Below, in pieces: positions 28,757 to 38,564 of a stretch of 64,000 nt of DNA. The DNA lies in assembly GCF_038624605.1 (NCBI RefSeq), contig NZ_CP152020.1:2163312-2227311 (forward strand), read 5' to 3'. Position 1 is the stretch's first letter; the number at the start of each line of letters is the position of its first letter. The notes below the pieces were generated by a model. It saw nothing but the letters and a program-made list of their open reading frames with translations. It was not told where the DNA came from and ran no database searches. The stretch comes from Psychrobacillus sp. FSL K6-4046 (GTDB lineage: Bacteria > Bacillota > Bacilli > Bacillales_A > Planococcaceae). The position numbers and the translations under genes are program-made.

Positions 28757-30235
28757 TTATAGAATAAAGGTAACCATTCCACGGTCTCCCTCATTTACCA
28801 TTCTTTCAATTGTTTGGCGCATTCTTTTCTTAGCAACCTGACTTACACTTTCCGTTTTATACCGTATACTTTCCTTCATAACCTCTAACAGAGACGTTCC
28901 AAAAACCTGCGTTGACCAAAGTGCATCTCTATCATGTAAGAATCCATGCTTTAAGTCTTTTAAAAGCTGCTGACTGTGGAATTCTGACCCTAAAAGCGGA
29001 GCAAATTCTGCTTCCATATCCACTCGAATGATATGAAGCGAAGAAGCCTTAGCTTTTAAGCTGACTCCAAAGAAATTATTTTGTTTAATAATTTCTGGTG
29101 CAGTAGGTTGGAAATCCTGAATGGATGGAAGTGACACACCATATCCTGTCGTATTTGCTGCTTCTAGCGCATCCGCAAACCGATGATATGTCTTTTTAGC
29201 TGTAGACGCTTCCTTAACAAACAATAACCAGTCTTTTTTAGAAGTAATTGGCTCATCAAGCCATTCATCACAAACCTCTTGAAATACTTCAGGTTTTAAA
29301 TCTATTTGAATACAAGCAGACCCTCTACCAGGATCTGCCTCTATAACCTCTGCAGACTTGATAAATGGGACTTCCTTAAATTTTTCTGCAAGCTCCTTCA
29401 CGTCTCTCATTTTGGAGACAATTTGCAGCCATTCTTGTAAGGAAGTAGTAATTTGATTGTTAACAAAATGATCTGGCTCAAGTACATCTGTCCAATCAGG
29501 CTTCATCAATTCAATGTCCGTTATCGGAAATTCATATAGCGCCTGTTGTAGTATGTACTGAATTTCCTCTGCTGTCATTCTATCCACAGCAACCGGAATT
29601 ACAGGTACTTCATGAGTTTTTTGAAGTTCTTCGCACAAATGAAGAGTTTCTAAATGACCTGGCGTTTTGCTGTTAACGACAATAACAAATGGCTTTCCAA
29701 TTTCCTTTAACTGACCTATAATTTCATCTTCTGCTTTTTCTGCTGCTACCCTAGGAATATTATTGACAGAACCATCCGTTGTAATCACAATGCCAATAGT
29801 AGAATGATCCCGAATAACCTTATCAGTTCCAATTCTTGCAGCTTCCTCAAACGGAATTGCTTCCGTATGCCAAGGAGTATGGACCAGCTTCTGCCCTTCT
29901 TCTCCAGAATGGGTTTTAATGCCATCAATCATGTACCCTACGCAATCTACTAATCTAATTTGTAATCGAAGCTGCTCGTCACCCAAGTATACATTCGTAC
30001 CATGAGCAGGAACAAATTTAGGTTCTGCTGTCATAATGACGTTTCCAGGAGAGCTTTGTGGAAGTTCGTCTTGTGCTCTTAATCTTTCTGATTCGTCAAC
30101 AATATTCGGTAATACAACTAGCTCCATTACTCTTTTTACAAACGTAGATTTACCTACCCTAACTGGACCTACTACACCAAGGTACACATCACCATTTGTT
30201 CTTTCTGCTATTTGTTCATACAGTTTGCTAGACAT
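28757..30235 (-). CDS. spoIVA: Stage IV sporulation protein A (coat basement ATPase)
   Basis: Cytoskeletal ATPase that polymerises around the forespore and anchors the coat. 492 residues. Walker A is GVVGPVRVGKSTF near residue 20; the G-domain continues with VDCVGYMIDG, and the C-terminal third has the conserved FGVSLKAKASSLHII. ATG at 30235 follows AAAGGAG. A plausible sigma-E promoter lies 20-55 bp upstream. Its presence shows the organism makes endospores. Confidence 0.97.
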   Translation of the reverse strand: MSSKLYEQIAERTNGDVYLGVVGPVRVGKSTFVKRVMELVVLPNIVDESERLRAQDELPQSSPGNVIMTAEPKFVPAHGTNVYLGDEQLRLQIRLVDCVGYMIDGIKTHSGEEGQKLVHTPWHTEAIPFEEAARIGTDKVIRDHSTIGIVITTDGSVNNIPRVAAEKAEDEIIGQLKEIGKPFVIVVNSKTPGHLETLHLCEELQKTHEVPVIPVAVDRMTAEEIQYILQQALYEFPITDIELMKPDWTDVLEPDHFVNNQITTSLQEWLQIVSKMRDVKELAEKFKEVPFIKSAEVIEADPGRGSACIQIDLKPEVFQEVCDEWLDEPITSKKDWLLFVKEASTAKKTYHRFADALEAANTTGYGVSLPSIQDFQPTAPEIIKQNNFFGVSLKAKASSLHIIRVDMEAEFAPLLGSEFHSQQLLKDLKHGFLHDRDALWSTQVFGTSLLEVMKESIRYKTESVSQVAKKRMRQTIERMVNEGDRGMVTFIL

Positions 30236-30260
30236 CGGTATTCTCCTTTCTTCGCAATTT

Positions 30261-30289
30261 AATATATGCACGAAAAAAACGTTTCATGC
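30261..30289 (-). promoter_or_regulatory. Putative sigma-E promoter of spoIVA
   Basis: On the minus strand GCATGAA (30289-30283), 14 bases, CATATATT (30268-30261), resembling the sigma-E pattern KMATATW-N14-CATACAHT. The -35 overlaps the terminator hairpin of the upstream gene. Confidence 0.5.
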
Positions 30290-30307
30290 ATAGAGCATGA
30301 AACGTTT
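30272..30307 (-). terminator. Terminator after yphF
   Basis: Perfect 13-bp stem AAACGTTTCATGC (30277-30289) with GCATGAAACGTTT (30295-30307), then TTTT on the minus strand. Starts 9 bp past the yphF stop. Confidence 0.85.
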
Positions 30308-30315
30308 CTTATAAG

Positions 30316-31023
30316 TTATTTGTTTATCATAAAAATAGGTTCGTTATTTTCATCAACCGTATAAGGCAATGAATACGCAGGGACGATCGCAAAGTTATCC
30401 GTTATTAAAAAACGAATATCATCACCTGGCTTGACGTCAACCTCTGTCTCTTGAAGCAAACGATAAAGCTCAATAGAATAGTCCACATATACTTTTCCAT
30501 CGCCCGTCGCTACTAGAGGAAGCAGAGTGTCTGAATAAGGGCTTTGAACGGTAATTTCGTCTTTATAACCCATCTTTTTAAAATCTAGCTTATAAACACC
30601 TTCTACAATCGTCTCAGCGATAGGACCATAGCCGTTTATCCCTTTGCGATAGTTAATATCTCGCAAAGTATCTGCAATTCGTAAGTCTACCAACTTTACA
30701 GTTGGGTTTTCCTCTACGTCCATTAAGACATATTGATAAATCCCACCTGTTTCATACGAGTTAGCAGGAGCTTTCCCAAGATAGTTCGGAACAATTTTCT
30801 TAAAATCTATCGGATATTTTATATATTGATCTGTTTCTTGCTCACGTGTTTTGATAGGCAGCAAGCCACCTGAGGCTTCTTGGAAGCTTTCAACTGCAGT
30901 CTGTACGGAATTAAGCTGATCTTCATAAGGTAATAGGTTTTCTGGCTCATAGCCGCCTTTAAAACCACAACCACCTAAGACGAGTGTTGTTATAGAAATA
31001 GCAGTTAGTAATAGTTTTTTCAT
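30316..31023 (-). CDS. yphF: Lipoprotein, YphF-like
   Basis: 235 residues starting at ATG 31023, with AGGAG upstream. The signal peptide (MKKLLLTAISITTLVLGGC) ends in a lipobox LGGC, so the mature protein is lipid-anchored on the outer membrane face. The rest, with YEDQLNSVQTAVESFQEASGGLLPIKT, has no enzymatic motif I recognise. It sits just upstream of spoIVA, in the place of yphF in B. subtilis. Function unknown. Confidence 0.8.
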   Translation of the reverse strand: MKKLLLTAISITTLVLGGCGFKGGYEPENLLPYEDQLNSVQTAVESFQEASGGLLPIKTREQETDQYIKYPIDFKKIVPNYLGKAPANSYETGGIYQYVLMDVEENPTVKLVDLRIADTLRDINYRKGINGYGPIAETIVEGVYKLDFKKMGYKDEITVQSPYSDTLLPLVATGDGKVYVDYSIELYRLLQETEVDVKPGDDIRFLITDNFAIVPAYSLPYTVDENNEPIFMINK

Positions 31024-31036
31024 TCGAATCTCCTTA

Positions 31037-31243
31037 CTAGGCTTTTGTTGGATTGAAAATGATATAAACCATTGTGATAAAACCAATGAAAAGCAATATG
31101 TATGCAACCAGACCAAATATAAACTTTATGAATCTGTTTTGGATTTTTGTTTTTACAAAAAACATAAGTAACATGGCCATAAACATGCATCCCATAGAAC
31201 CAAAGGATATCCACATTTTGTCCATTGAAGAGACTAATAGCAA
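31037..31243 (-). CDS. yphE: Small membrane protein, DUF2768 (YphE-like)
   Basis: About 68 residues with two membrane helices (SFGSMGCMFMAMLLMFFV and GLVAYILLFIGFITMVYII), the pattern of the YphE/DUF2768 family of spore formers. The start is uncertain: TTG at 31243 is best placed behind AAAGGTGGGGG; GTG at 31255 and ATG at 31225 are alternatives. It lies between gpsA and yphF, 13 bp before the latter. Confidence 0.7.
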   Translation of the reverse strand: MLLVSSMDKMWISFGSMGCMFMAMLLMFFVKTKIQNRFIKFIFGLVAYILLFIGFITMVYIIFNPTKA

Positions 31244-31279
31244 CTGTTCCCCCACCTTTCATGAAAATAGTATATCACA

Positions 31280-31316
31280 TGAAAAAAGAGTTGCTTTTTT
31301 ATACAACTCTTTTTTA
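31280..31316 (-). terminator. Terminator after gpsA
   Basis: AAAAAAGAGTTG (31282-31293) with CAACTCTTTTTT (31304-31315); near-symmetrical on both strands. Confidence 0.85.
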
Positions 31317-31325
31317 TGACAATTT

Positions 31326-32345
31326 TTAAAACGTCTTATAATCTTCCAGTTCATTCTTCTTTGTACGATGCATTAGGGAATCAACTGCTTGTTTTGGATG
31401 TACCTGCTCAAACAGAACAGAATGTAATGCAGCGGTAATAGGCATATCAATAGATTGCTTCTGTGCAAGCTGAAACGCTGCTTTTGTCGTCCTAACGCCT
31501 TCCACTATCATACCTACTTCTTCTAGCACCTCATCTAAGCTAGAGCCTTTACCGAGTAGGTTACCGGCTCTCCAGTTACGGGAATGTACACTTGTACACG
31601 TTGCTATTAAATCACCCATTCCTGTCAGACCAGAGAAAGTGTACGGCTTGGCACCTAGACTTATACCAAGTCTTGAGATTTCAGCTAAACCTCTAGTTAT
31701 AAGTGCAGCTTTAGCATTATCACCATAACCAAGCCCATCTACAATACCAGCGGCCAATGCGATGACATTTTTTAAGGCAGCCCCTATTTCTACTCCAATG
31801 ACATCATCATTAGTATAGACACGGAAGTAATTATTCATAAATAGATCTTGTACTTTTTCTGCAGCCATCATATTATCACTAGCCACCGTAATCGTAGTTG
31901 GATGCTGTAAAACTACTTCCTCGGCGTGGCTAGGGCCAGATAATACTACAATACCCTCTACCATAGATTCAGGAACTTCCTCAGCAATCATCTCTGATAT
32001 TCGCTTTAAGGAATCAGGTTCGATTCCTTTCGAAACATGCACTAAAAGCTTTTTGTTTTCCATCAGCTTTACAATATCCTGACAAACTTCTCTAATTGCC
32101 TTTGTAGGTACTGCTAAAACAATAATAGATGCATGCTCTATTGCTTGAGTTAAATCGCTTGTAGCTTTAAGATTTTCAGGCAGTATCGTATCCGGCAAGT
32201 ATTTTTTATTGGTATGATTCTGGTTTATTTCCTCGGTTTGAGTTTCTCTGTGTGACCAGAGAAGGCAATCATGAGAATTATGCGCAAGAACCATCGCTAA
32301 AGCTGTTCCCCAACTACCTGCTCCAAGAACGGTTACATTTGTCAT
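31326..32345 (-). CDS. gpsA: NAD(P)H-dependent glycerol-3-phosphate dehydrogenase
   Basis: Makes sn-glycerol-3-phosphate from DHAP for phospholipids. 339 residues. The nucleotide site is VLGAGSWGTALAMVLA (5-20); LSGPSHAEEVV, the catalytic Lys in IGAALKNVIALAAGIVDGLGYGDNAKAA and LTGMGDLIATC follow. Starts 20 bp after der. Confidence 0.96.
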   Translation of the reverse strand: MTNVTVLGAGSWGTALAMVLAHNSHDCLLWSHRETQTEEINQNHTNKKYLPDTILPENLKATSDLTQAIEHASIIVLAVPTKAIREVCQDIVKLMENKKLLVHVSKGIEPDSLKRISEMIAEEVPESMVEGIVVLSGPSHAEEVVLQHPTTITVASDNMMAAEKVQDLFMNNYFRVYTNDDVIGVEIGAALKNVIALAAGIVDGLGYGDNAKAALITRGLAEISRLGISLGAKPYTFSGLTGMGDLIATCTSVHSRNWRAGNLLGKGSSLDEVLEEVGMIVEGVRTTKAAFQLAQKQSIDMPITAALHSVLFEQVHPKQAVDSLMHRTKKNELEDYKTF

Positions 32346-32365
32346 CTTTAAGCCCCCTTTGCTAA

Positions 32366-33676
32366 TTATGTTCTAGCACGAGTAATAATTCTTATAGGCG
32401 TGCCTTCAAAATCGAATGATTCACGAATGCGATTTTCTAAAAATCTCTCATAAGAGAAGTGCATTAATTCCGGTTCATTAACAAATACAACAAAAGTAGG
32501 CGGTTTAATGGCCACTTGAGTAGCATAGTAAATACGCAATCTTTTCCCTTTATCTGTTGGAGCAGGGTTTCTTGCTACTGCATCTTCTACTACCTCGTTT
32601 AGAACGGAAGATGTAACGCGCATTGCATGGTTTTCACTTACTTGATTGATAACTGGGAATAAAGAATTTACACGTTGTTTTGTTTTTGCTGATACAAATA
32701 CGATTGGTGCATAATCTAAAAATTGGAAATGCTCACGAATCTTTTTAGTCATTTCACTCATCGTCTTATCATTTTTTTCAATGGCATCCCATTTATTCAT
32801 CACAATAATAACTGCTTTACCGCCTTCATGAGCGTAACCAGCGATTTTCTTATCCTGCTCTTGAATGCCTTCTTCTGCATTTAGAACAACTAAAACAACG
32901 TCTGAGCGTTCAATTGCCTTTAATGCACGAAGTACAGAATACTTTTCAGTTGTCTCATACACTTTACCCTTTTTACGCATACCAGCAGTATCAATCATTA
33001 CATAATCTTGATCATCGAATGAGTACTCTGTATCGATAGCATCTCTTGTAGTTCCCGCAATTTCACTTACGATGACTCGCTCGTGCCCTAAGAATGCATT
33101 GATTAAAGATGATTTCCCTACATTTGGACGTCCGATAAGAGAAAACTTAATAACCTCTTCACCGTATTCCTGTTCATCCATATCTGGGAAGTTTTTAGCG
33201 ACTTCATCGAGCAAATCTCCTAGACCTAGACCATGTGAACCTGAAATAGGGTATGGTTCGCCTAATCCTAGGGCATAAAAGTCGAAAATCATTTCGCGCA
33301 TATCTGGATTATCAATTTTATTGACCGCCAATACAACCGGCTTCTTTGTTTTATAAAGTATTTTAGCAACGTATTCATCTGCTGCTGTCACACCCTCACG
33401 ACCATTTGTTAGGAAGATGATTACATCTGCCTCATCCATAGCGATTTCAGCCTGTTGTTTGATTTGCTCTAGAAATGGCTCGTCGCTCAATTCAATTCCA
33501 CCTGTATCAATGATGTTGAATTCATGTGTAAGCCAATCTGCTGAGCTATATATACGATCACGCGTTACACCTGGGATATCTTCCACAATGGATACACGTT
33601 CTCCTACAATTCGATTAAATATAGTCGATTTACCTACATTAGGTCTACCAACAATTGCTACTACTGGTTTTGTCAT
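32366..33676 (-). CDS. der: GTPase Der (EngA)
   Basis: Double-GTPase needed for 50S ribosome assembly. 436 residues: G domain 1 begins [18 protein letters not shown] (NKID near 117), G domain 2 [17 protein letters not shown] near residue 178 (NKWD near 295). A C-terminal KH-like domain has [20 protein letters not shown]. It is upstream of gpsA in one unit. Confidence 0.97.
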   Translation of the reverse strand: MTKPVVAIVGRPNVGKSTIFNRIVGERVSIVEDIPGVTRDRIYSSADWLTHEFNIIDTGGIELSDEPFLEQIKQQAEIAMDEADVIIFLTNGREGVTAADEYVAKILYKTKKPVVLAVNKIDNPDMREMIFDFYALGLGEPYPISGSHGLGLGDLLDEVAKNFPDMDEQEYGEEVIKFSLIGRPNVGKSSLINAFLGHERVIVSEIAGTTRDAIDTEYSFDDQDYVMIDTAGMRKKGKVYETTEKYSVLRALKAIERSDVVLVVLNAEEGIQEQDKKIAGYAHEGGKAVIIVMNKWDAIEKNDKTMSEMTKKIREHFQFLDYAPIVFVSAKTKQRVNSLFPVINQVSENHAMRVTSSVLNEVVEDAVARNPAPTDKGKRLRIYYATQVAIKPPTFVVFVNEPELMHFSYERFLENRIRESFDFEGTPIRIITRART

Positions 33677-33721
33677 TAATATTACATCCTTCCAAACTTC
33701 GTCTAAACTGTATTATACAAC

Positions 33722-33763
33722 AAAACAATAAAAGCAGGCGACTTTATTGAAGTCACCTGCTTG
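33722..33763 (-). terminator. Terminator after the S1 protein gene
   Basis: AAGCAGG.GACTT with AAGTC.CCTGCTT (33732-33762), T-rich TTATTGTTTTG following on the minus strand. Confidence 0.75.
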
Positions 33764-33796
33764 AATAAGTTAAGATTATGACGAAATTAGCTATTA

Positions 33797-34939
33797 TTAT
33801 TTGTTAGTAAAGTCTTTTAAACGATCGCCTAGAACATCGCTAATAGAAAAACCTTTGGATTCTTCAGGCATTTGATAATCAGCTAAATTGAACTCATCTT
33901 CGTTCTTCACTAGCTCTTTAATACTTAGAGATAAACGTTTTTCTTTACTGTTTACATCTAAAACTTTTACCTCTACCTCTTGACCTTCTTTCAGTACTTC
34001 CTGAGGAGTCCCGATATGCTGATGAGCAATTTGAGATATGTGAACTAAGCCTTCAACCCCAGGGAAAACTTCAACAAAGGCACCGTAAGATACTAGTCGT
34101 CTAACTTTCCCAGTTAGAACAGATCCTTTTGTAGCCTTGTCTTCCAGATCAGACCATGGTCCAGGTAACGTATCTTTAATAGATAAAGAAATTCTTTCTG
34201 CATCTCGATCTATAGACAATACTTTTACCTTAACTTCTTGTCCCTCTTTTAACACATCAGATATGTTATCTAAGTGCTCGTGGGATACTTGAGAAATATG
34301 AACAAGTCCATCCACGCCTCCAATATCTACAAAAGCACCAAAAGAAGCTAGTCTTTGGACTGTACCTGGAACAATGTCCCCAGGTTTAATGTTATCTAAC
34401 GTTTTGTTTTTATTTACTGATTTTTCATCCTCAACTACTGCTTTATGAGAAAGAATTAATCGGTTTTTGTCTTTTTCTAATTCAACGATTTTAAAAGTCA
34501 AAACTCGCCCTTTATAATCTTCAAATGATTCTACAAAATAATCTTCTATTAAAGAAGCAGGTATGAATCCACGGACACCCAAATCTACAACTAGTCCGCC
34601 TTTAACAACCTCTTTAACTTCTGTTTCAATAACTTCCCCAGATTGAAACTGTTTTTCTAACGTTTCCCATGCTTTTTCAGCATCGACTTTTCGTTTGGAA
34701 AGAACGTAGTTAGATTCTTCTACCTTAGTAATCATGAGTTCAAGTTCATCGCCGATGGAAACGGAGTCGGATGCTTTTTCAATATGCAGGCTAGAAAGCT
34801 CGCTAATTGGAACTATACCATCGAAAGGTGCACCTTCAATTGATACAATTATTGATTTCTCATCTACTTGTGCAACCGTCGCTTTAACCAGATCTCCTTC
34901 TTTAAACTCTTGCGTGTTTAAGTTCATTTCTTCTGACAT
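33797..34939 (-). CDS. ypfD: S1 RNA-binding domain protein (RpsA-like, YpfD)
   Basis: 380 residues with four S1 (OB-fold) repeats, starting near residues 12, 97, 182 and 267. Clear blocks are [20 protein letters not shown] and [20 protein letters not shown]. This is the short Firmicutes homolog of ribosomal protein S1; its role on the ribosome is less certain than in proteobacteria. ATG 34939 follows AAGGAGG. The upstream 276-bp gap to plsC holds only a weak promoter. Confidence 0.92.
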   Translation of the reverse strand: MSEEMNLNTQEFKEGDLVKATVAQVDEKSIIVSIEGAPFDGIVPISELSSLHIEKASDSVSIGDELELMITKVEESNYVLSKRKVDAEKAWETLEKQFQSGEVIETEVKEVVKGGLVVDLGVRGFIPASLIEDYFVESFEDYKGRVLTFKIVELEKDKNRLILSHKAVVEDEKSVNKNKTLDNIKPGDIVPGTVQRLASFGAFVDIGGVDGLVHISQVSHEHLDNISDVLKEGQEVKVKVLSIDRDAERISLSIKDTLPGPWSDLEDKATKGSVLTGKVRRLVSYGAFVEVFPGVEGLVHISQIAHQHIGTPQEVLKEGQEVEVKVLDVNSKEKRLSLSIKELVKNEDEFNLADYQMPEESKGFSISDVLGDRLKDFTNK

Positions 34940-34971
34940 ATGATATTCCTCCTTCACAACGTCTCTTCTCT

Positions 34972-35000
34972 ATTTTATGCGAACTTTCTCAGAAATACAA
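34972..35000 (-). promoter_or_regulatory. Possible sigma-A promoter of ypfD
   Basis: TTGTAT (35000-34995), 17 bases, TAAAAT (34977-34972) on the minus strand, about 33 bp before the ATG. The -35 is poor. Confidence 0.35.
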
Positions 35001-35215
35001 AAAGAAGCACTTTTGAAATAGAAATTCCCATCCACTTAATCATTTTGCTTCGCTATCAAACTAAAAAACTGGATAAAAACAAGAGAATATTAAAAGCTAG
35101 TGACATATATGCTAGTTTATAAAAATAGTTGATTTTCTCTCTCCGTAGGATGATTGAGAGTCCGCCACACTGTAGCCATTAAAGATGTGTTAAGAACAGA
35201 TTAAAGTATTTAAAA

Positions 35216-35803
35216 TCATTTAGTTTTATATTGGTCTAGTATTTTACCGATGTGTTCCATAATAACTTCTGTAACTTCATCTGCAGAAGCTCTTCTTTCT
35301 CTGTACGGCTCCATATCTATAACTTCTCCAAAAACTATTTTTAAACGTCTAAAAGGTTTATATGGCCCAATAATTGCACATGGCACTACGTTTGCATTTC
35401 CTCTAAGGGCAAAAAAACCAGCACCACTAAAACCTTTTCCTAGCTTTCCATCCTTACTTCTTGTTCCTTCTGGAAAAAGACCTACAACCTCTCCTTCTTT
35501 TAAAAGCTTTAACGCTTTTCGAAGCGCATCACGGTCGCTCATTCCTCTTTTTACTGGGAATGCTCTTACGCCCGGTAGTAAACTTTTTAATACAGGTATT
35601 CTAAAAAGCTCTTCCTTTGCCATGAAGTTAACAGGTCGTGGTGCGTTAATCCCAACGACAGGAGGATCTAAATTTTCTATATGGTTTGAGCATAGTAAAA
35701 TCCCTCCCTCTTTTGGGAAATTTTCAGCCCCTATTACTTCAAATCTATATATTGGTTTTAACGCTGCAAAAACAATTGTTTTCGCAAAGGAATACAGTTC
35801 CAA
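35216..35803 (-). CDS. plsC: 1-acyl-sn-glycerol-3-phosphate acyltransferase
   Basis: Second acylation of phosphatidic acid synthesis at the membrane. 195 residues. The catalytic NHIENLD (NHx4D) is near residue 40, PVKRGMSD follows, and the glycerol-phosphate motif FPEGTRS is near residue 115. TTG at 35803 directly follows the cmk stop, with AAAGGATGG as ribosome site. The cmk-plsC pair is common in Bacillales. Confidence 0.93.
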   Translation of the reverse strand: MELYSFAKTIVFAALKPIYRFEVIGAENFPKEGGILLCSNHIENLDPPVVGINAPRPVNFMAKEELFRIPVLKSLLPGVRAFPVKRGMSDRDALRKALKLLKEGEVVGLFPEGTRSKDGKLGKGFSGAGFFALRGNANVVPCAIIGPYKPFRRLKIVFGEVIDMEPYRERRASADEVTEVIMEHIGKILDQYKTK

Positions 35804-36478
35804 TTAAACCATCCTTTCTTTTGCCAACTGCATAATCTTATTAGAAACTTCATGAATCGTAAGAGATGTGGTATCAATGAAAATAGCGTCTTTTGCTTTG
35901 ATGAGAGGAGATGCTTCTCTCTCGCTATCCAATTTATCTCTTAATGCTATATCATGAATTAATTCTTCTAAGCTTGTATGAATTCCTCTTTTTTCGTTTT
36001 CTAGAAATCTTCTGTTTGCTCTTTCTTCAACACTTGCAGACATAAATATTTTAAGTTCAGCATTTGTAAGGACGTGTGTTCCAATATCTCGTCCATCCAT
36101 TACCACTCCGCCAGATTTACCCATCTCAATCTGTCTTTTCACCATTTCTTCTCTTAAATCAGCATGTGCTGCTACAACTGATACGTTCGAAGTGACTTCT
36201 TTTGAACGTATTTGGTCCGTTACTTCCACGTTATCTAAAAACACAAGTTGTCCTTTAGAAGATGGCTTAAGCTCAATAGAGGTATCTTTTAGAAGCTCAG
36301 TTAGTTTGCTTCCATCTTGCAAATTTATGTTAAGTTGAAGTGCTTTATACGTAATTGCTCGGTACATTGCTCCTGTATCCACATATGTATAACCTAATAA
36401 TTCAGCCGTCTGCTTCGCTATCGTACTTTTACCCGCCGCTGCTGGACCGTCAATCGCTATTTGAATTTGTTTCATCAT
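35804..36478 (-). CDS. cmk: Cytidylate kinase
   Basis: Phosphorylates CMP and dCMP. 224 residues starting MMKQIQIAIDGPAAAGKST; the P-loop GPAAAGKST is at about 11-19. YVDTGAMYRAITYKAL, VMDGRDIGTHV and ERANRRFLENEKRG are family motifs. GGAGG lies 5 bases before ATG 36478 and 8 before ATG 36475, so either may be used. Confidence 0.96.
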   Translation of the reverse strand: MMKQIQIAIDGPAAAGKSTIAKQTAELLGYTYVDTGAMYRAITYKALQLNINLQDGSKLTELLKDTSIELKPSSKGQLVFLDNVEVTDQIRSKEVTSNVSVVAAHADLREEMVKRQIEMGKSGGVVMDGRDIGTHVLTNAELKIFMSASVEERANRRFLENEKRGIHTSLEELIHDIALRDKLDSEREASPLIKAKDAIFIDTTSLTIHEVSNKIMQLAKERMV

Positions 36479-36522
36479 TTTATCCTCCACTCTATTTGCC
36501 TATATTTTATCACAGAATAATA

Positions 36523-36552
36523 CGAAAAAAAAAAGCCTGTAAATACAGACTT
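36523..36552 (-). terminator. Terminator after the PilZ gene
   Basis: AAGTCTGTA/TACAGGCTT stem on the minus strand (one G-T pair), followed by ten T; sits directly at the stop codon. Confidence 0.8.
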
Positions 36553-37200
36553 TTAACTTAGTCCTTTTTTTCGCATAAGCAACTGTCTTTCAAAGCAAAA
36601 ACGAACGATTTGTTGCCTGTCCAAATCATCTGTATTCGTAAATTGTAAAGACGCAATTTTTAACGATTCTCTCTCCCAGATGCGTATGACTAAAGCAGTA
36701 GTAAATACATATCTCATTTCTCCATTATTAAAAGATAATGGAATAATTAAAGATACCTCATCTCCACCACTAAATTTCACTTCCTCATTTAGAATGATGG
36801 CTACCCCACCCGCACTTATGTCATCAGTTACCGATTGATATTTTTCATCTCCAAATTGAATAGCAATATCAATTGGTGATACAACTCTTACAAAATTACG
36901 ACGCTGTATTTTCATAAAGTCTTCCGTGTCAGGATAAGACAGTCTTATCATTGGAATTTGTCCTAACTTTCTTCCTAACACTTCTGTTGGAAAAGCAAAG
37001 ACAGATTTCGTTTCTTCTATAAACGTGGCACGTAACTGAGTACCTTCCATCATGACAACGGTTTTGTTGGTAATAGTATCTATAGGATAATCTACATATA
37101 TAAAATGATCATCCATATCTACTACTTTACAACGATATTTCTCAGCCTTCTCTGTGAAAGTTGGCTCAACTATTAAATTTGTTCCTAGTTTAATTTGCAT
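36553..37200 (-). CDS. ypfA: PilZ-domain c-di-GMP receptor (YpfA/DgrA-like)
   Basis: 215 residues: an N-terminal YcgR-like domain (IKLGTNLIVEP...) and a C-terminal PilZ domain with the c-di-GMP motifs RRNFVRV (RxxxR) and DISAGG (D/NxSxxG) correctly spaced. Likely slows flagellar motility when c-di-GMP is high, as in B. subtilis. ATG 37200 follows GAGGG, which lies in the 3' arm of a long hairpin (37209-37253) that may hide it in longer transcripts. Confidence 0.9.
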   Translation of the reverse strand: MQIKLGTNLIVEPTFTEKAEKYRCKVVDMDDHFIYVDYPIDTITNKTVVMMEGTQLRATFIEETKSVFAFPTEVLGRKLGQIPMIRLSYPDTEDFMKIQRRNFVRVVSPIDIAIQFGDEKYQSVTDDISAGGVAIILNEEVKFSGGDEVSLIIPLSFNNGEMRYVFTTALVIRIWERESLKIASLQFTNTDDLDRQQIVRFCFERQLLMRKKGLS

Positions 37201-37208
37201 AATTTTTA

Positions 37209-37253
37209 CCCTCTTAAATGTCATATTAATTTTATTATGACATTTAAAGAGGG
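37209..37253 (-). promoter_or_regulatory. Hairpin covering the ypfA ribosome-binding site
   Basis: CCCTCTTAAATGTCATA (37209-37225, plus strand) pairs with 37236-37253 (TATGACATTTAAAGAGGG), 17 bp with one bulged base and a 10-base loop. In minus-strand RNA the GAGGG Shine-Dalgarno of ypfA is inside the stem. There is no U-tract on either side, so it does not look like an ordinary terminator. Confidence 0.6.
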
Positions 37254-37271
37254 AGAATTCTATATATTATT

Positions 37272-38555
37272 TTAAGGTAATTTTTCTGAATGCAGAATCT
37301 CATGTGATTCTGTATCAATATACACTCTATATGTTCCAATGTCTTCGCTTCGAGTTAGTAACTCATATGCTAGACGCTGCTGTAATTGATCATTCTCAAC
37401 GTAAGCCATTTTTGCTTCTTCTATTTTTAAATTATCAGCGAATATGGTTTTATAATCTAAAGGAATTACTTTTTGTTTAGCTATTTTTTCCTCTTGAATG
37501 TACTCCATTGCATTTAAGCCTAGTAATTCTCCATTGTCTTTTGCAATTTTTAATTGTAATCCATCTGCATAAACGATTGCATCATTTTCTGCGTCCTTCC
37601 GAGCAAACGCTAAATGCCACCCAATGTGGTTTTCACGGAATTCTATAAGCTCCGTATCTGTATACCCTAACTTTTTCATATAATCCAAAGCATTTTTCTT
37701 CATGCTTTCCGTATCAATAGTATTTTTATCAAAAGGTCTTTCCATTAGAAAGGATAATAAATGGCCTCCCTTTTTTGTAAAATCAGCGTAACCAATACGA
37801 ATGTCTTTATGAAATTCAATATGGTAGAAGGGATATGGAGCATCCTTTCCACTTTCTGTAACATAAATTTTGGCATCCGCTAGTTCTGGAAAAATCTTTG
37901 CAAACTTTGCTTTTACATCCTCTACGCTTACTGGTTTATCCGAAATATGTTGTAAGTCTTTTTTCTTCTGTTGATCGGTTTCACTTGCTGTCATTGGAAA
38001 ATCGCTTTCCGTATACGCTTTTACAGATGCTCCAAGGGATTTCCAATTCTTTTCGTTTTCTTTATTAACTTTATTTTGTACAAAGGAACTAACAATGTAA
38101 TCTTTGTTTCCATCGTTTCTATTTGTGAATGCCCATTGGTCGGCTAAGCTCCTTAAATTTTCACGTGCACTTACCATATTTCCTTGCCACTCTTCGATTG
38201 GTACTTTTCCTGTTCTAACTTGAGTAGCTCCATTACCTATTCTCGTTAAATAGTTCAACCAGCTTGAGGAAGTTTCCTGATCTATAGGTAGCCCTGAAAT
38301 AGATGCTCGAATATCTGAAGACAGTCTCCATACATCCTCCAGCGGACGATCTAATGACTCTTTATCTTTAAATATCAATGTTTCATCAATGGAATCACTT
38401 AATTCAGTCAGTTTTTCGGAGGCAGAATTTAATTCATTCGAATATTGACTTGCTAAAGCATTCTTAAGGTTGGTGTTTTGTTCTTGTACTGAAAAATGAT
38501 AAACAACAAATACGGCAAGAGCAGCTATAGCGATTACCCATCCAAATTTTTTCAT
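37272..38555 (-). CDS. ypeB: Germination protein YpeB
   Basis: Spore protein needed to place and protect the cortex-lytic enzyme SleB. 427 residues, slightly shorter than in B. subtilis. One N-terminal membrane anchor (residues 5-20) is followed by a helical region and C-terminal PepSY-like repeats (FPELADAKIYVTESGKDAPY, LDYMKKLGYTDTELIEF). It follows sleB by 9 bp in a two-gene operon. Confidence 0.94.
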   Translation of the reverse strand: MKKFGWVIAIAALAVFVVYHFSVQEQNTNLKNALASQYSNELNSASEKLTELSDSIDETLIFKDKESLDRPLEDVWRLSSDIRASISGLPIDQETSSSWLNYLTRIGNGATQVRTGKVPIEEWQGNMVSARENLRSLADQWAFTNRNDGNKDYIVSSFVQNKVNKENEKNWKSLGASVKAYTESDFPMTASETDQQKKKDLQHISDKPVSVEDVKAKFAKIFPELADAKIYVTESGKDAPYPFYHIEFHKDIRIGYADFTKKGGHLLSFLMERPFDKNTIDTESMKKNALDYMKKLGYTDTELIEFRENHIGWHLAFARKDAENDAIVYADGLQLKIAKDNGELLGLNAMEYIQEEKIAKQKVIPLDYKTIFADNLKIEEAKMAYVENDQLQQRLAYELLTRSEDIGTYRVYIDTESHEILHSEKLP

Positions 38556-38564
38556 ATAGTCTCC

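Noticed and set aside
31020-31262. Alternative minus-strand frame of 80 codons
   Set aside because: Shadow of yphE; the other frame has the membrane helices and the family pattern.
35250-35807. Plus-strand reading frame of 185 codons
   Set aside because: Antisense to plsC, which has all catalytic motifs; no ribosome site.
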